Positions 1 to 8,848 are shown, counted from the stretch's first letter. The stretch: DNA of 15,940 bases from Strigomonas culicis (GCA_000482145.1 AUXH01000450.1:1-15940); one strand, 5' to 3'. Notes: generated by a model from the letters alone, not told the origin. Numbers and translations are program-made.

Positions 1-5
1 GTAAA

Positions 6-43
<38 letters not shown>

Positions 44-2013
44 ATATAAAGAGAGGGAACGACGAAAAAAAAAAAAGAATAATATGATTCGAAGAAAAGA
101 GCATGGAGTATAGAAACAAGTGGAAAGAAAGACATGACGAATCCGACCGCTGTATTCCCCTTTTCAAAGGAAAGCTACCGAATTCTGCACCATGCGCTTC
201 CCGTCACATCTTGCTCTAGTCTCTTACTCTCTCCGTTTCATTGTCCTCAACAGCTTGCATCCGTTTGCAGTCAACAAAAAAATGTAGTGTGGATCACCCT
301 CAGACTCTCCACACCTACACTTCATCAAGAACAAGAAGAGAAAACCATTGAGAGTCCTCAGAGTCTTTCTTTTATATTCATTTCGATTTGTTCTTCTTCT
401 TCCTTTGTGTATTATGCAGTGTATATCATAGATTTCTTTCCTTTTTTCGTCATTCGTCCTTTTAAAAATACCCATCACTTCGTTTGTTTGCTTCCTCTCG
501 TTCTTTATTATTCTCTCACGTGTTATGCCAACAGGTATGTTGTAAATAGGGTGGTGAGCCATAAGAGGAAAGAACACAAAACAGATATTACCAAAGTAAC
601 ATGTTTGACCGGTGTTAATCCAAAAAAAAAGTCAGTAAACTGACATGGTACTATTCATATACATACATACATATATATGATTTCTCAAGAGTAAGAAAAA
701 CAAAAGAAAAAGAAAATATGAAAACATGGTGTTGCTCGTGAAACACAAAAGTAGCTAAAGAAACAAACGAAAAAAAAATTAACTATATTCTTGTTTTTGT
801 GTTTTTTTTTTCCCTTTGTCTATCTTCTTTACCTTTATTCTATCTTAATGAAGACAAAATAAAACAGATATTAAGCGCAACCTCGAGATAAAAAGGAGAA
901 GGGCGACCGGTGTCAAGCATTGAAACAAAAAAAAAAACGAGAAAGAAACAGTAAAAAAAAATGTGTATACATGCAGTTTTGCATCTATAAATCCAATGAT
1001 TGCGACTCCTAATTACAATTAATTATGTTTATACTAAACTCTCCTTTCAAAATGGATGAAAAGGGGAAAAGGGTGACAACGGGCAAAATGAAAAAAGAGT
1101 GGAATGTCAAATCAAGGATCTCAAAAAGGCGAGAATTTAAACAAAAAACAGGAAAAATAAAAAGCATCTTGTCTCAACATCACTAGACCTTTTACTTCTC
1201 CTCTAGCATTCAAAAAAGAAAAAAAAGAAATGTAAACGATTACTCCTCCTTCCATGAAACGAACTGTCTCATCCTGATTATATATTTCTTTGAAAAAAAA
1301 ATCGCTTCTGGGGTGAAGAACAAAAAAGAAAAAAAGCAAATAGTACTGATGTAAGGAACAACGAAAACTCAAGCAAGAGCATTCACTACTGAAAAGCAGC
1401 TCTGCCATTATCTATAATATTCTCTTTTCCTCCAATGAATATGGAAAACTCACAAAGAAATATTATGTTTACGAGCATGCCGATTTGTTTTGTTACACGT
1501 TAGTATTCTCATTTTTTGTTCGGTCCGTAGATGCAGTTCATGTCTTTATTTCATCTGAAATTACCTTTGTGATCCCTTTAAACGGGAAGGACCTTTTTCC
1601 AGACAAAAAAAACCCCAAAAAGATTCGCGACTTCTCTTACTCATGGACAAAACAACGGCTTTTGAAGGGGAGATTAAAAAGAAGATGTAAAAAAAAACTA
1701 TACTTTTTTATACTGTAAAAAAAAAATTACGATCACTAACCAGATTGGTGATGGAATCGCCAAATCGAACAAGAAAAGTCCGTAATCGAGGCTCCCTTTA
1801 AAAACGAAACAATAAAAATAAAAAGTCAATTAAAAACAGGGTCCATATTATACACCGTGCCCGTCTAACATTACTTTTAGTATTATTTGTTTCCTTGTTT
1901 TTTTTTTTGTTGTTGTTCTTTTTAATCTTTTAGCATCTCCAAAAGTAATAAAAAGATTTGTTGGGTGTGGGGAGTAAAAAAGAAAGAAAAAAGAAAAAAA
2001 TGCCGAAATACGT
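1..2013. other. 2-kb AT-rich non-coding region downstream of the last gene
   Basis: No convincing gene is visible. Open frames here, such as one at 134-643 on the plus strand and one at 1121-1408 on the minus strand, are AT-rich, full of Phe/Ser/Lys runs from homopolymers, and lack the GC-rich third positions of the real genes. The first part must include the 3' UTR of the minus-strand gene ending at 2014. Unlike the other spacers, which are purine-rich on the plus strand, this one alternates: 190-530 and 785-835 are pyrimidine-rich on the plus strand, while 1130-1390 is purine-rich. It could be a long intergenic region or a strand-switch/termination zone; the sequence alone does not decide. 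Confidence 0.6.
12..39. repeat. (TA)14 microsatellite
   Basis: An uninterrupted TA dinucleotide run of 28 bases close to the window edge, flanked by further AT-rich sequence. Its role is unknown. Confidence 0.95.
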
Positions 2014-2781
2014 CTACGACAGCGCCAGCGCCCGGACGACCGGCCGACCGGAGGTTCGGTCGACTCTGCCGCAGGCCACCACGGTGCGCACGGCGCGCGT
2101 TGCGCTCGGCGACGTCTCACTCTCCGAGCGCGCGGTGGAGGGCTCCGCCGCCGCGGCCGCGTAGAGGGCGGCGGACTGGAAGAAGGACAGCACGTTGGCC
2201 CGCATGGACACCTCCGCGACGGGCTGCTGCTGCGCCTGCTGCGTGGGCGAGGCCGGCACGACCGTGCAGCCGGCGGGCTGCGGCCGCGCGGAGGGCCCCT
2301 CCGGCTGGCGGCGCTTCTTGGCGCTCGCGGCCGCGCTCTTCGCGGCGGGGCGCTCGTCCGCGCGCTCCGCGTCGCCGTCGCTGTAGCACGCGGCAAAGCT
2401 CTCCTCTGGGGAGAGCGCGTCGGTCGAGAGCCCCTGCGTGCCGCTGAGGCTGTACGGGTCGTGGCGGTAGCGGCGGGCGCGCAGCGCGCTGTCGGAGGGG
2501 CTGGCCGAGGTCCCACGCATGCTGCAGGCGGCGCGGCGGTCCTGCGGGCTGTCCGGCGACGTGAGGCACGCACTGCTCATCGAGCCCGCGAAGAACGACA
2601 TGGGGTACTGGCTGTAGGAGCCGGCCGCCTGGCAGCTGCTGGCGTCTGCGCCGTCCACACGGCTCTGCTGAGCCGTAATGGCGCAGACATCAAAAAGCTT
2701 CGGCTGTACACTATTAATGATGTTATCAACATTGTGGACAGCGGAGGTGCAGTCAGAAAGGGCAGTGTAGTTATAGCTCAT
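2014..2781 (-). CDS. Hypothetical kinetoplastid protein with NLS-like basic patch
   Basis: A 255-residue protein that I do not recognise. It starts with ATG at 2781 and stops with TAG at 2014-2016. Residues 1-45 use less GC-rich codons and look able to fold, with a probable helix around residues 12-38 (DCTSAVHNVDNIINSVQPKL lies within it). The remainder is Ser/Ala/Pro/Arg-rich and probably disordered. A basic cluster KKRRQP at 155-160 resembles a monopartite nuclear localisation signal. A Gln-rich stretch follows at 181-186 and an Ala run at 208-212. There is no signal peptide or membrane segment. GC-rich third positions, a clean ATG and its place in the same-strand gene series support it being real. 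It is the last gene seen in this direction. Function is unknown. Confidence 0.75.
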   Translation of the reverse strand: MSYNYTALSDCTSAVHNVDNIINSVQPKLFDVCAITAQQSRVDGADASSCQAAGSYSQYPMSFFAGSMSSACLTSPDSPQDRRAACSMRGTSASPSDSALRARRYRHDPYSLSGTQGLSTDALSPEESFAACYSDGDAERADERPAAKSAAASAKKRRQPEGPSARPQPAGCTVVPASPTQQAQQQPVAEVSMRANVLSFFQSAALYAAAAAEPSTARSESETSPSATRAVRTVVACGRVDRTSGRPVVRALALS

Positions 2782-3516
2782 TTTGAGAATTGAAAAATTC
2801 TTTTTTTTTTAGTATGTGTGTGTGTGTACGTTTATATGGCAAATAAAAACAGAATTATACTGTTTTTTTTTTTACTTACGTGACAAAGTAGTTTGGATTC
2901 AAACACTTGGACACAGAAGTAGACGTTAGGTGCTTGGAAGGCAGTTGCGAGGCAGACACACGGAGAAAAAAAAACTGCGTTATTTCTGACGTTTATACTG
3001 TTATAACGAAAGAGAAGCTTATGCGATTGTTTGCCTTTTATTTGAGTGTGAGCGCGAAGCGATTGCAAGGTGAAAACAGTAAAACAAGAAAAAAGTAAAA
3101 GAGAAAGAGAAAGAACTTTAAAAAAAGTAATTGCTTGAACGAACTTGATTATATGACGGGGGAATAAAGCATGCCGAAGGGAGAGGAAAAGAAGGGATAC
3201 GCCATTTACAACGCCACTGCATGTAGAAGCACAACTTTTTTTTTTTACAAAGCAACCTATTTTTATTCTTATTCTTAGTTCTCTCTTTGTTTGCTCGTTT
3301 GAACATTTAACACATAGCGATGTACAAAGGAAAGAAAGACATATACACTCAAGTGTCGACAAGACGAACGCCAACCAAACGCGTACGCCAAGGGAAAAAG
3401 AAACAAAAAGGCGTGAGAAGGAAGCAAAAAAAATAAAAGACGAGGGGGATGAAGACAGTCAAACCTCCGCGTCTCATGTTTTCTCTTATTTCCTTCATTA
3501 CATCCATTTGTTTTCA
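2782..3516. other. Spacer between GPI16 and the 2014-2781 gene
   Basis: AT-rich, with no gene supported. It should hold the GPI16 3' UTR and the 5' UTR of the next gene. On the minus strand there are pyrimidine tracts at about 3390-3430, 3088-3118 and 2935-2973, and a short (GT)n run at 2815-2827. A 180-codon minus-strand frame across 2832-3374 begins with TTG, is AT-rich and made largely of homopolymer-encoded Phe/Leu/Ser; I do not treat it as a gene. Confidence 0.7.
2933..2973 (-). promoter_or_regulatory. Candidate trans-splice acceptor for the 2014-2781 gene
   Basis: On the minus strand a T-rich tract (around 2965-2973) runs into pyrimidine-rich sequence with no AG until 2934-2933. Use of that AG gives a 5' UTR of about 151 nt with no upstream ATG. 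Later AGs exist nearer the gene, at about 2860 and at 2801-2800, so the choice is uncertain. Confidence 0.4.
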
Positions 3517-5490
3517 CTAATACGGCTCCACAACATCGATGGCGAGATGATCGCGACGACAGATCAGCTTGCGGATGACCCGCACGACGGTGCCAGCAAT
3601 AATGCACGCAAAGGACAGCCCGATGCACATGGCATTGAAGGTCATCGCCGGGTCCGCGAGCGGGATGGTGGTGCCTGCCACCTTCGTCGCGCGCATCGTG
3701 TACTGACACACGCAGCGACCCGCTGCGGCTGGCTCCGCGGACGTCCCGCGGTCGCGCCGCCTAAACCGACTGTGCGGCAGCTGCTCCAGGAGGGCGTCGA
3801 TGGGCGTCGCGTGGCCGACGTGGAGGCCGAAGTAGCTGCCCTCGGCCTCGCAGCGGCCCGCGCAGGGCGCAGGCAGCGCGCGCTCCACCGTCACCAGCGG
3901 CTGCGCCATCACCCGGAACGAGTTCGCGTCCCGCGGGATCTCCTTGATGGACGACCACCCGTGCGACACGTACAGCCGCGCGATGTGGAGCCCTGTGTGA
4001 CCGCGCTCGTCCGCACCGGCCGCGGCCGCGGCGCGGTAGGCCGCGATGTGCGCCGCCGTCAGCCGCACCTTCAGCACGACGGCGAGGTGGTTCGTGCTGC
4101 GGTCCAGATCGACGCTCTCGACCTCCGTCGCGCCGAAGGCAGACTCCAGCTGATGCAGCTGCGGCCGCAGCAGGTGCAGCGGGAAGAGGAGCAGGGCCCG
4201 CACGACGTCGCCCGCCCGCAGGTTGTGCAGCGCCGCGGCCGCCTGCGGTGGTGGCGGCGCCGCCGCGGCCGCGGCCGTGTACGGCACATCGTCCGAGGAG
4301 CCGCGCGGCTGGAGGTAGAGATTAAGCGTGAGTACGTAGTGGCCGCTCGCCTCCAACGTGTAGCCCACGCCCGGCTGGTCGGGGTCGGCGGCCGGCAGCC
4401 CGCCCGCCGCGCCGGGGCCGGCCGGCGTCGCGGGCGCGGGCGGGGGCCCCGCGAGGAGCTCCTCCGGGATGGCCTCCGTGAGGCACGCCGCGCGCACGCC
4501 CCTGCGACCGAGCACCACCTGCATCTGCCCCTTGCGCGCCGCGCGGCGTCCGTAGGCGGGCAGCTCCCTGCGCCAGAGCGCGGCGAGCGCCTCCTTCTCC
4601 GCGTGCGTGGTCAGCACGTACGTCATGCGGATCTGCAGGGCGTACTCCGTCCCGCCGTCTCTCGCCGTCTGCTCGCCGACGATCTGCAGGTGGTGGAAGG
4701 GGGTGCGGAGGAAGGCGTAGAGGGAGACGATGGAGGCATGGAACACGCCCGCCGGTAGCCCGTCTGGGATGCCGCTGCCGCTGCGGCCGTGGTGCAGCAG
4801 CGGCGCGACGTGCTGCGTGCACAGCGTATCGTGGTAGACCAGGTGGTACGAGCACCAGGGCGCCGCCGCCGGCCCGCGCGCCGGGTCGGCGAGGACGAGC
4901 CCGCTGGGGCGTATGTGGCGCGGCGTGTCGTCCGTCCAGCTCAGCGGTGACGACGTGAGGGTCGAGAAGAACTGAGCGGCCCACTGGTACTGCTCCTCCG
5001 GCGCAAAGGCGTACGCGCCGCCGTCGCGCGACGTGTTGGGCCGCGCGCCGCAGAAGGACACGGAGGAGTGCGAGCACACCACGTGCTGGGCGAGCTCGTA
5101 CTTGAGGGGGTAGAGCGGGTCTGCGCGCCGGTCGTCCGGCGCCGGCACCCACCACTCGGGCCGCCACACCCCGCCGCAGCCGGCCCACTCGATGTTCTTG
5201 AAGTGCCGGCGCGCCAGCACGTAGTACCAGATGGGCTCGAAGTCCTTGTTGAAGGTCAGCCGCGTGTGGTTCGTCGCGTGCGGCACAAACAAGGTCGAGG
5301 CGTCGAGCACGGAGACAAGCGTCGGCTCCGTCCCGCGGTCGTCCGCGCTCGGCCGCAAATCCTCCACCGACACAACGAACTGCCGCGTCGTCTTCATGAC
5401 GCCGTCTTGCGCATCTGTGAACGCGATCATTCCAACCAGCAGCAGCAGCAGGCAGGCGTGCCAGCCCATGCAGCGTGGTGGCAAGTGCAT
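3517..5490 (-). CDS. GPI16: GPI transamidase subunit GPI16 (PIG-T homologue)
   Basis: A subunit of the ER-membrane complex that replaces a protein's C-terminal signal with a GPI anchor. It has 657 residues. A signal peptide spans about 1-27 (Leu-rich core LLLLLVG at 14-20); ATG at residue 8 (5469) is an alternative start. The large region to about 605 would be luminal, with N-glycosylation sequons NHT at 74 and NTS at 152. The stretch around Cys224 (LCTQHVAP, 223-230) matches the human PIG-T segment VCTENLTP, whose Cys bonds to the GPI8 catalytic subunit. The C-terminus (IPLADPAMTFN, then a membrane helix at about 618-638) matches PIG-T's LPTPDFSMPYN plus membrane anchor, followed by a short basic cytosolic tail. 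Ala/Pro-rich inserts at 346-372 and 404-420 are lineage-type expansions. Assigned from recalled family motifs; fairly sure. Confidence 0.85.
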   Translation of the reverse strand: MHLPPRCMGWHACLLLLLVGMIAFTDAQDGVMKTTRQFVVSVEDLRPSADDRGTEPTLVSVLDASTLFVPHATNHTRLTFNKDFEPIWYYVLARRHFKNIEWAGCGGVWRPEWWVPAPDDRRADPLYPLKYELAQHVVCSHSSVSFCGARPNTSRDGGAYAFAPEEQYQWAAQFFSTLTSSPLSWTDDTPRHIRPSGLVLADPARGPAAAPWCSYHLVYHDTLCTQHVAPLLHHGRSGSGIPDGLPAGVFHASIVSLYAFLRTPFHHLQIVGEQTARDGGTEYALQIRMTYVLTTHAEKEALAALWRRELPAYGRRAARKGQMQVVLGRRGVRAACLTEAIPEELLAGPPPAPATPAGPGAAGGLPAADPDQPGVGYTLEASGHYVLTLNLYLQPRGSSDDVPYTAAAAAAPPPPQAAAALHNLRAGDVVRALLLFPLHLLRPQLHQLESAFGATEVESVDLDRSTNHLAVVLKVRLTAAHIAAYRAAAAAGADERGHTGLHIARLYVSHGWSSIKEIPRDANSFRVMAQPLVTVERALPAPCAGRCEAEGSYFGLHVGHATPIDALLEQLPHSRFRRRDRGTSAEPAAAGRCVCQYTMRATKVAGTTIPLADPAMTFNAMCIGLSFACIIAGTVVRVIRKLICRRDHLAIDVVEPY

Positions 5491-5882
5491 GAAAAAAAAA
5501 AAAGAAACGGCGAGAAATCCAAACTACAGCTAGTAAAGGAAAGGAAGGAAGAGAAGGGGGGGGGAATCGTTTTTTCTTTTTTTTAATAACATTGGTTGTT
5601 CATGCGAGGAGGAAATAGAAGGCTGTGAAGTCTTCGAGCTTTGTTTGACAGTTGCGGTTCTTCTTGTCATCTGCTTGTACAGGTTGCTTACATCGAAGGT
5701 TGAAGTAGCACGTAGTTCCGGAAAGTATAATACAGTAGCAAAAGAATAAAGTGCAAGCCGTTGCAAGAGGGAGGGGTACATTTAATAAAGATCATATCTT
5801 CACGAATGTTTTTCTTTTTGTCTTTGGGGAGGGGGGGGGGAGAACCTTCGCACGATTGCGACAGGCGCGGGCCACTCCGCGC
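5491..5882. other. Spacer between the PH-like gene and GPI16
   Basis: AT-rich, with no gene. It contains the 3' UTR of the minus-strand gene ending at 5883 and the GPI16 5' UTR. Two long G runs occur on the plus strand (C runs on the transcribed sense), at 5556-5564 and 5831-5840. The first is part of the GPI16 splice tract. The second lies about 43 nt after the upstream stop codon, inside its 3' UTR. Confidence 0.7.
5524..5570 (-). promoter_or_regulatory. Trans-splice acceptor and polypyrimidine tract for GPI16
   Basis: Read on the minus strand, a C9 run and then mixed CT sequence form a nearly pure pyrimidine tract (5564 down to about 5533). The first AG is at 5531-5530, with a second at 5525-5524. 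This gives a 5' UTR of roughly 33-40 nt without upstream ATGs. It is one of the clearest acceptors in the window. Confidence 0.75.
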
Positions 5883-7103
5883 CTACCGCAGCTCCGCGAT
5901 GAAGCGCATCACGACGGACCAGGCGAGGTAGACCGTGGGATTGGGCGCGAGCAGCGCCATGTGCTCCTCCCCCGCAGAGACACGCGACCGGAAGTGAAAC
6001 ACCATGAGGCAGTCCGTCTTGAGATACTTGGTGCTGATGCCCCGCTGCGCGCCCCGGAGCAACCCAGAGGCGCAGAGGCGACTGTGGATGAGCGGATGGT
6101 CAAACACCGTCTTGATCGCATCCGCGCCCGCCGCGTCCGCCTTCGGAGCGGCCGTGCCCGCGTCGGCACCGTGCCGGCCGCGGCCCTCCGACTTGGCGGG
6201 GGCCGGCTGCGGCGCCTTCACATCGCCAGAGGTCAGCACCTCGCACAGGTCCACCAGCGGGAAGAACTTGCGCATGCAGCGGCTGTGGCTCGACGTGTAG
6301 TAGGCGAGCACCGGCTCCGGCACGTTCGACGCGCCGCCCTGGCGCCCCTGGCCACTGCCCCGGCTGGGGGCCGCGCCGGCCTCGTACAGAGCCGAGTAGT
6401 TCAGATCTAAGAAGCGGATGGCAAAAAAGCGGGGGTGCGGGGGGCTCTTCTTGATGAACTTCTCCAGCACGCTGCCGCGCGAGAGGTACTCGTCGAAGGC
6501 GAGCACCACCTCCGGGAAGATGGCGGACGGCACCGCGCACTGACGGAAGTAGCACACATGCTCGACGATCGCACGCAGCAGCGCGCTGGGCGGCGGGACC
6601 GGCAGCCCCACGGGGCGCGCCAGGACGACGGAGGGGGCCGGCGTGGTGGGCGCGAAACTGCCCGCCTCCGGGGGAGCCAATCCGCTGCTCCACGACTTCA
6701 CGTTGTTCGCCCCGACATAGTGCACCTGGCTGGTGCTCTCGCTGTTTTCGTCGTAGAAGTTGGTGGTAGGCAAGTCGCCGTTGTTGTGGTCCGTGTTTTT
6801 CCTTCCCGTCGGCTGGTTAGTGTTCTTGCGGTTGCCGTACGTATAGATGTTTGTGGAGTTGGGGTCGTAGTAGCCGGCGCCGCCCGGCGCGTAGCCTGTT
6901 GCGCTTCCCCCGTCCGACGGACACGCATGCGGCCCACTTGACCGCGTCCCACCAGCATTGTTGGTTGGGTGGTAGTACGTAGCGTTTGCATGGCTAGCAT
7001 GGGGATTAGTATTGGTGTTCGTGGGACCCCTACCGCTCTGATTGGAAAGGCGGTGATTACGGTGATTCATACCCGACGCAGCATGACCGATGTCATGTTG
7101 CAT
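5883..7103 (-). CDS. Hypothetical protein, disordered N-terminus and PH-like C-terminal domain
   Basis: A 406-residue protein, ATG at 7103, TAG at 5883-5885. Residues 1-125 are Asn/Thr/His/Gly-rich and probably disordered; 140-172 is Pro/Ala-rich. A helix at about 173-210 leads into a C-terminal region that reads like a pleckstrin-homology fold: strand-like KFIKKSPPHPRFFAIRFLDL (215-234), VLAYYTS (265-271), FFPLVDLCEVL (280-290), LMVFHFRSRV (366-375), MALLAP (382-387), and a closing helix with a Trp (YLAWSVVMRFIAEL, 392-405). The closing Trp-containing helix is typical of PH domains. An Ala/Gly/Lys-rich loop at about 292-328 interrupts it. I do not recognise the family. If PH-like, it could bind lipid or protein; that is inference. 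No signal peptide or membrane segment. Confidence 0.8.
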   Translation of the reverse strand: MQHDIGHAASGMNHRNHRLSNQSGRGPTNTNTNPHASHANATYYHPTNNAGGTRSSGPHACPSDGGSATGYAPGGAGYYDPNSTNIYTYGNRKNTNQPTGRKNTDHNNGDLPTTNFYDENSESTSQVHYVGANNVKSWSSGLAPPEAGSFAPTTPAPSVVLARPVGLPVPPPSALLRAIVEHVCYFRQCAVPSAIFPEVVLAFDEYLSRGSVLEKFIKKSPPHPRFFAIRFLDLNYSALYEAGAAPSRGSGQGRQGGASNVPEPVLAYYTSSHSRCMRKFFPLVDLCEVLTSGDVKAPQPAPAKSEGRGRHGADAGTAAPKADAAGADAIKTVFDHPLIHSRLCASGLLRGAQRGISTKYLKTDCLMVFHFRSRVSAGEEHMALLAPNPTVYLAWSVVMRFIAELR

Positions 7104-7411
7104 GTTCGAAGTGTCCCACAGAGATGAGGGATAAGACTATGGTAGCAGAAAAGGGTAAACTACACCTACTCGAGTGATGTGTATGAGTAAGGCAAAATAA
7201 TAAGAAGAGACACGAAAGATGATGAGGTCCAAAAAGAACATGTAGTCCATGAGAACATCACAACTTCGGATGAGGCCAAAAAAGGAAGGCAGTAAAAAAA
7301 AAAAGAAACGAAAGTAAGCAATTACTGTTAATGGAGGACACATACATGCGCCCACACGCATGCATGTGTATAGGACAATTCATTGGTGTGGAGTACTAGA
7401 CACGTGTGCAG
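7104..7411. other. Spacer between the J-protein and PH-like genes
   Basis: AT-rich, with no gene. It holds the J-protein 3' UTR and the short 5' UTR of the gene starting at 7103. An additional minus-strand pyrimidine tract sits at about 7276-7318; its first AG (near 7264) would place several ATGs in the 5' UTR, so it is the less likely acceptor. Confidence 0.65.
7137..7158 (-). promoter_or_regulatory. Trans-splice acceptor for the PH-like gene
   Basis: On the minus strand the sequence TTTACCCTTTTCTGCTACCA leads to AG at 7138-7137, giving a 5' UTR of about 33 nt without upstream ATGs. Confidence 0.6.
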
Positions 7412-8707
7412 TTACCTTGGCAGCCGACGAAACGAAGGTGTACGTTTAGTTAAGAAAGCGCACATACCAGAGTACTGAAATATTTCCTTTTCTTCCATGA
7501 CAGAAAAGTAGTTTTGATAGCGCGGCGTCCACCGCTTCTTGCGGTACTTATGGGGATAGGTGCTGTTCGTCTTGCGGTGATGGCTGTGGGGGTGGGGCTC
7601 GCTCTCACAGGGCGGCTTGGGGCCCACTAAGGTTGACGGCAGCGTCGCCGTCCCCTGAAAGCGCTCCCGCGACGCCCAGTGGAGCTGTTCCTCGCGCGCA
7701 CAGCGCTGCACGTAGTACTGGGCGTAAATGGCCGCGGCGCCGCGGGCGTCCAACGGCGCCCCGCCCGCTGCCGCGTCGAGCACGGCGTAGTACGGGAGCG
7801 ACACGGCGCTTGGGCCCGCCGAGCCGTCGGGCAGCGCATCCCGGCAACGAGCGTACGTCTCCACCACGTCTCGGTACGTTGGTGCGTCGTACGCTTCCAC
7901 GAGACAGTCCCTGGCCATCGTCAGGTTGCGCGTGGCACCGCCACTTCTACTCCCTTTCGTTCGCTTTGCCTTCCATTCATCCTGGTGGACAACGCCACCA
8001 AACGCGGCCGCGTAGTTGGCGCTGGCCTGCAGCGGGGTGGCGGCAACCAGCCCATGCGGGAGGCACGCGGTGCCGCGCCTGCCACAGGAAGCGGGGCTCA
8101 CCTCCGCGGGGGACACCAACCGGCGCCCCAGCAGGGCCGTGAACAAAAAGACGCAACACAGGAGGATGAACACGCGGTAGCTGGTGCGGCGGGATTTGGA
8201 GCGCGCTGCGCTCACGTTTTGGAAGAACGCCACAGTTGCCGAGAACTCCGCGTCAAAGAGACTCTCGGGGTTCTGCGTCAGGTCCGAAAACTTGAGCAGC
8301 ACAATGTCCTCCTGATGGAACCACCACGCCGCTCGATAGCAGATGACGAAGAAGAGCAACCGCACGGCATTTTTGAACTGCTGATCCGGTGATTCCCCCG
8401 TGGAGTGGTACTTCTCAGCTGCCTCCAGGCCGTAGTCGCGATAGATGGCGCGTATCTTTTCGTCCACCAGTATATCATAGCTCTGGCGTACGTGCCGACA
8501 CGCCTGCTCCACGTTACACTCGAGCTCCGCTCTTCTCTCCTCGGAAACGGCCTGTAGCTGCACATGCACCTTATCCGGGTGCAACTGGAGCATCAGCTGG
8601 CGGTACGCACGCTTGATGTCCGCATCACTGGCGCCCGGCTGGAGTCGCAGGACCCCATAGAGGTCCTGCGGGTGCTGTAGGATCCACTGCACGTGAGCGA
8701 AGTCCAT
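7412..8707 (-). CDS. Membrane-anchored J-domain (DnaJ/Hsp40-like) protein
   Basis: A J-domain co-chaperone that would stimulate an Hsp70 ATPase. The ATG at 8707 gives 431 residues; the open frame runs further upstream, but only to a GTG codon at 8797, so I use the ATG. The J domain covers about 15-98: DLYGVLRLQPGASDADIKRA opens it, and the HPD catalytic tripeptide is at 43-45 in LQLHPDK. After it come a hydrophobic, Trp-rich segment at 114-130 and a clear membrane helix at 178-194 (YRVFILLCCVFLFTALL) preceded by basic residues. The remaining 235 residues show no known domain: Cys and Ala-rich, then His/Lys/Arg-rich near the end. There is no Gly/Phe-rich linker or zinc finger, so it is class C (type III). 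Which membrane it sits in cannot be read from the sequence; ER or mitochondrion are both possible. Confidence 0.85.
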   Translation of the reverse strand: MDFAHVQWILQHPQDLYGVLRLQPGASDADIKRAYRQLMLQLHPDKVHVQLQAVSEERRAELECNVEQACRHVRQSYDILVDEKIRAIYRDYGLEAAEKYHSTGESPDQQFKNAVRLLFFVICYRAAWWFHQEDIVLLKFSDLTQNPESLFDAEFSATVAFFQNVSAARSKSRRTSYRVFILLCCVFLFTALLGRRLVSPAEVSPASCGRRGTACLPHGLVAATPLQASANYAAAFGGVVHQDEWKAKRTKGSRSGGATRNLTMARDCLVEAYDAPTYRDVVETYARCRDALPDGSAGPSAVSLPYYAVLDAAAGGAPLDARGAAAIYAQYYVQRCAREEQLHWASRERFQGTATLPSTLVGPKPPCESEPHPHSHHRKTNSTYPHKYRKKRWTPRYQNYFSVMEEKEIFQYSGMCAFLTKRTPSFRRLPR

Positions 8708-8848
8708 CGTGGAACGCGTTGGCACACAAATACCAAACGGTAACGGGTGCGGAACCGCAATAAGGGAAATAGATACAAGAAAAAAAAGCCCACACACGTA
8801 GCTGTATATGGTTTCTCAGAGTTACGCGGTGTAACCACACTAACAGGG

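Noticed and set aside
87..100. TTCGAA-type motif considered as a tRNA T-loop
   Set aside because: No matching acceptor or anticodon stems; no tRNA cloverleaf found on either strand.
134..643. 169-codon plus-strand frame near the window start
   Set aside because: AT-rich, dominated by Ser/Phe/Leu from pyrimidine tracts, no domain, composition unlike the genes here. Not excluded if the region proves to be a strand switch.
1121..1408. 95-codon minus-strand frame beginning with ATG
   Set aside because: Composed of Phe/Ser runs from homopolymers, AT-rich third positions, no recognisable features.
2874..2879. GTAAGT on the minus strand, resembling a cis-intron donor
   Set aside because: Cis introns are very rare in trypanosomatids, and no coding exon lies upstream of it.
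2832..3374. 180-codon minus-strand frame between GPI16 and the last gene
   Set aside because: It begins with TTG, is AT-rich and lies across spacer sequence with several splice-like tracts.
3508..4758. Long plus-strand open frame (416 codons) opposite GPI16
   Set aside because: It is antisense to a gene with clear homology. GC-rich third positions on one strand remove stop codons on the other; the product is Arg/Ala/Gly/Val-rich with no domain.
8708..8797. Hydrophobic N-terminal extension of the J-protein (a possible signal peptide)
   Set aside because: The extension would begin with GTG, not ATG, and its hydrophobic residues come from a T-run in the 5' UTR. The ATG at 8707 is the sound start.
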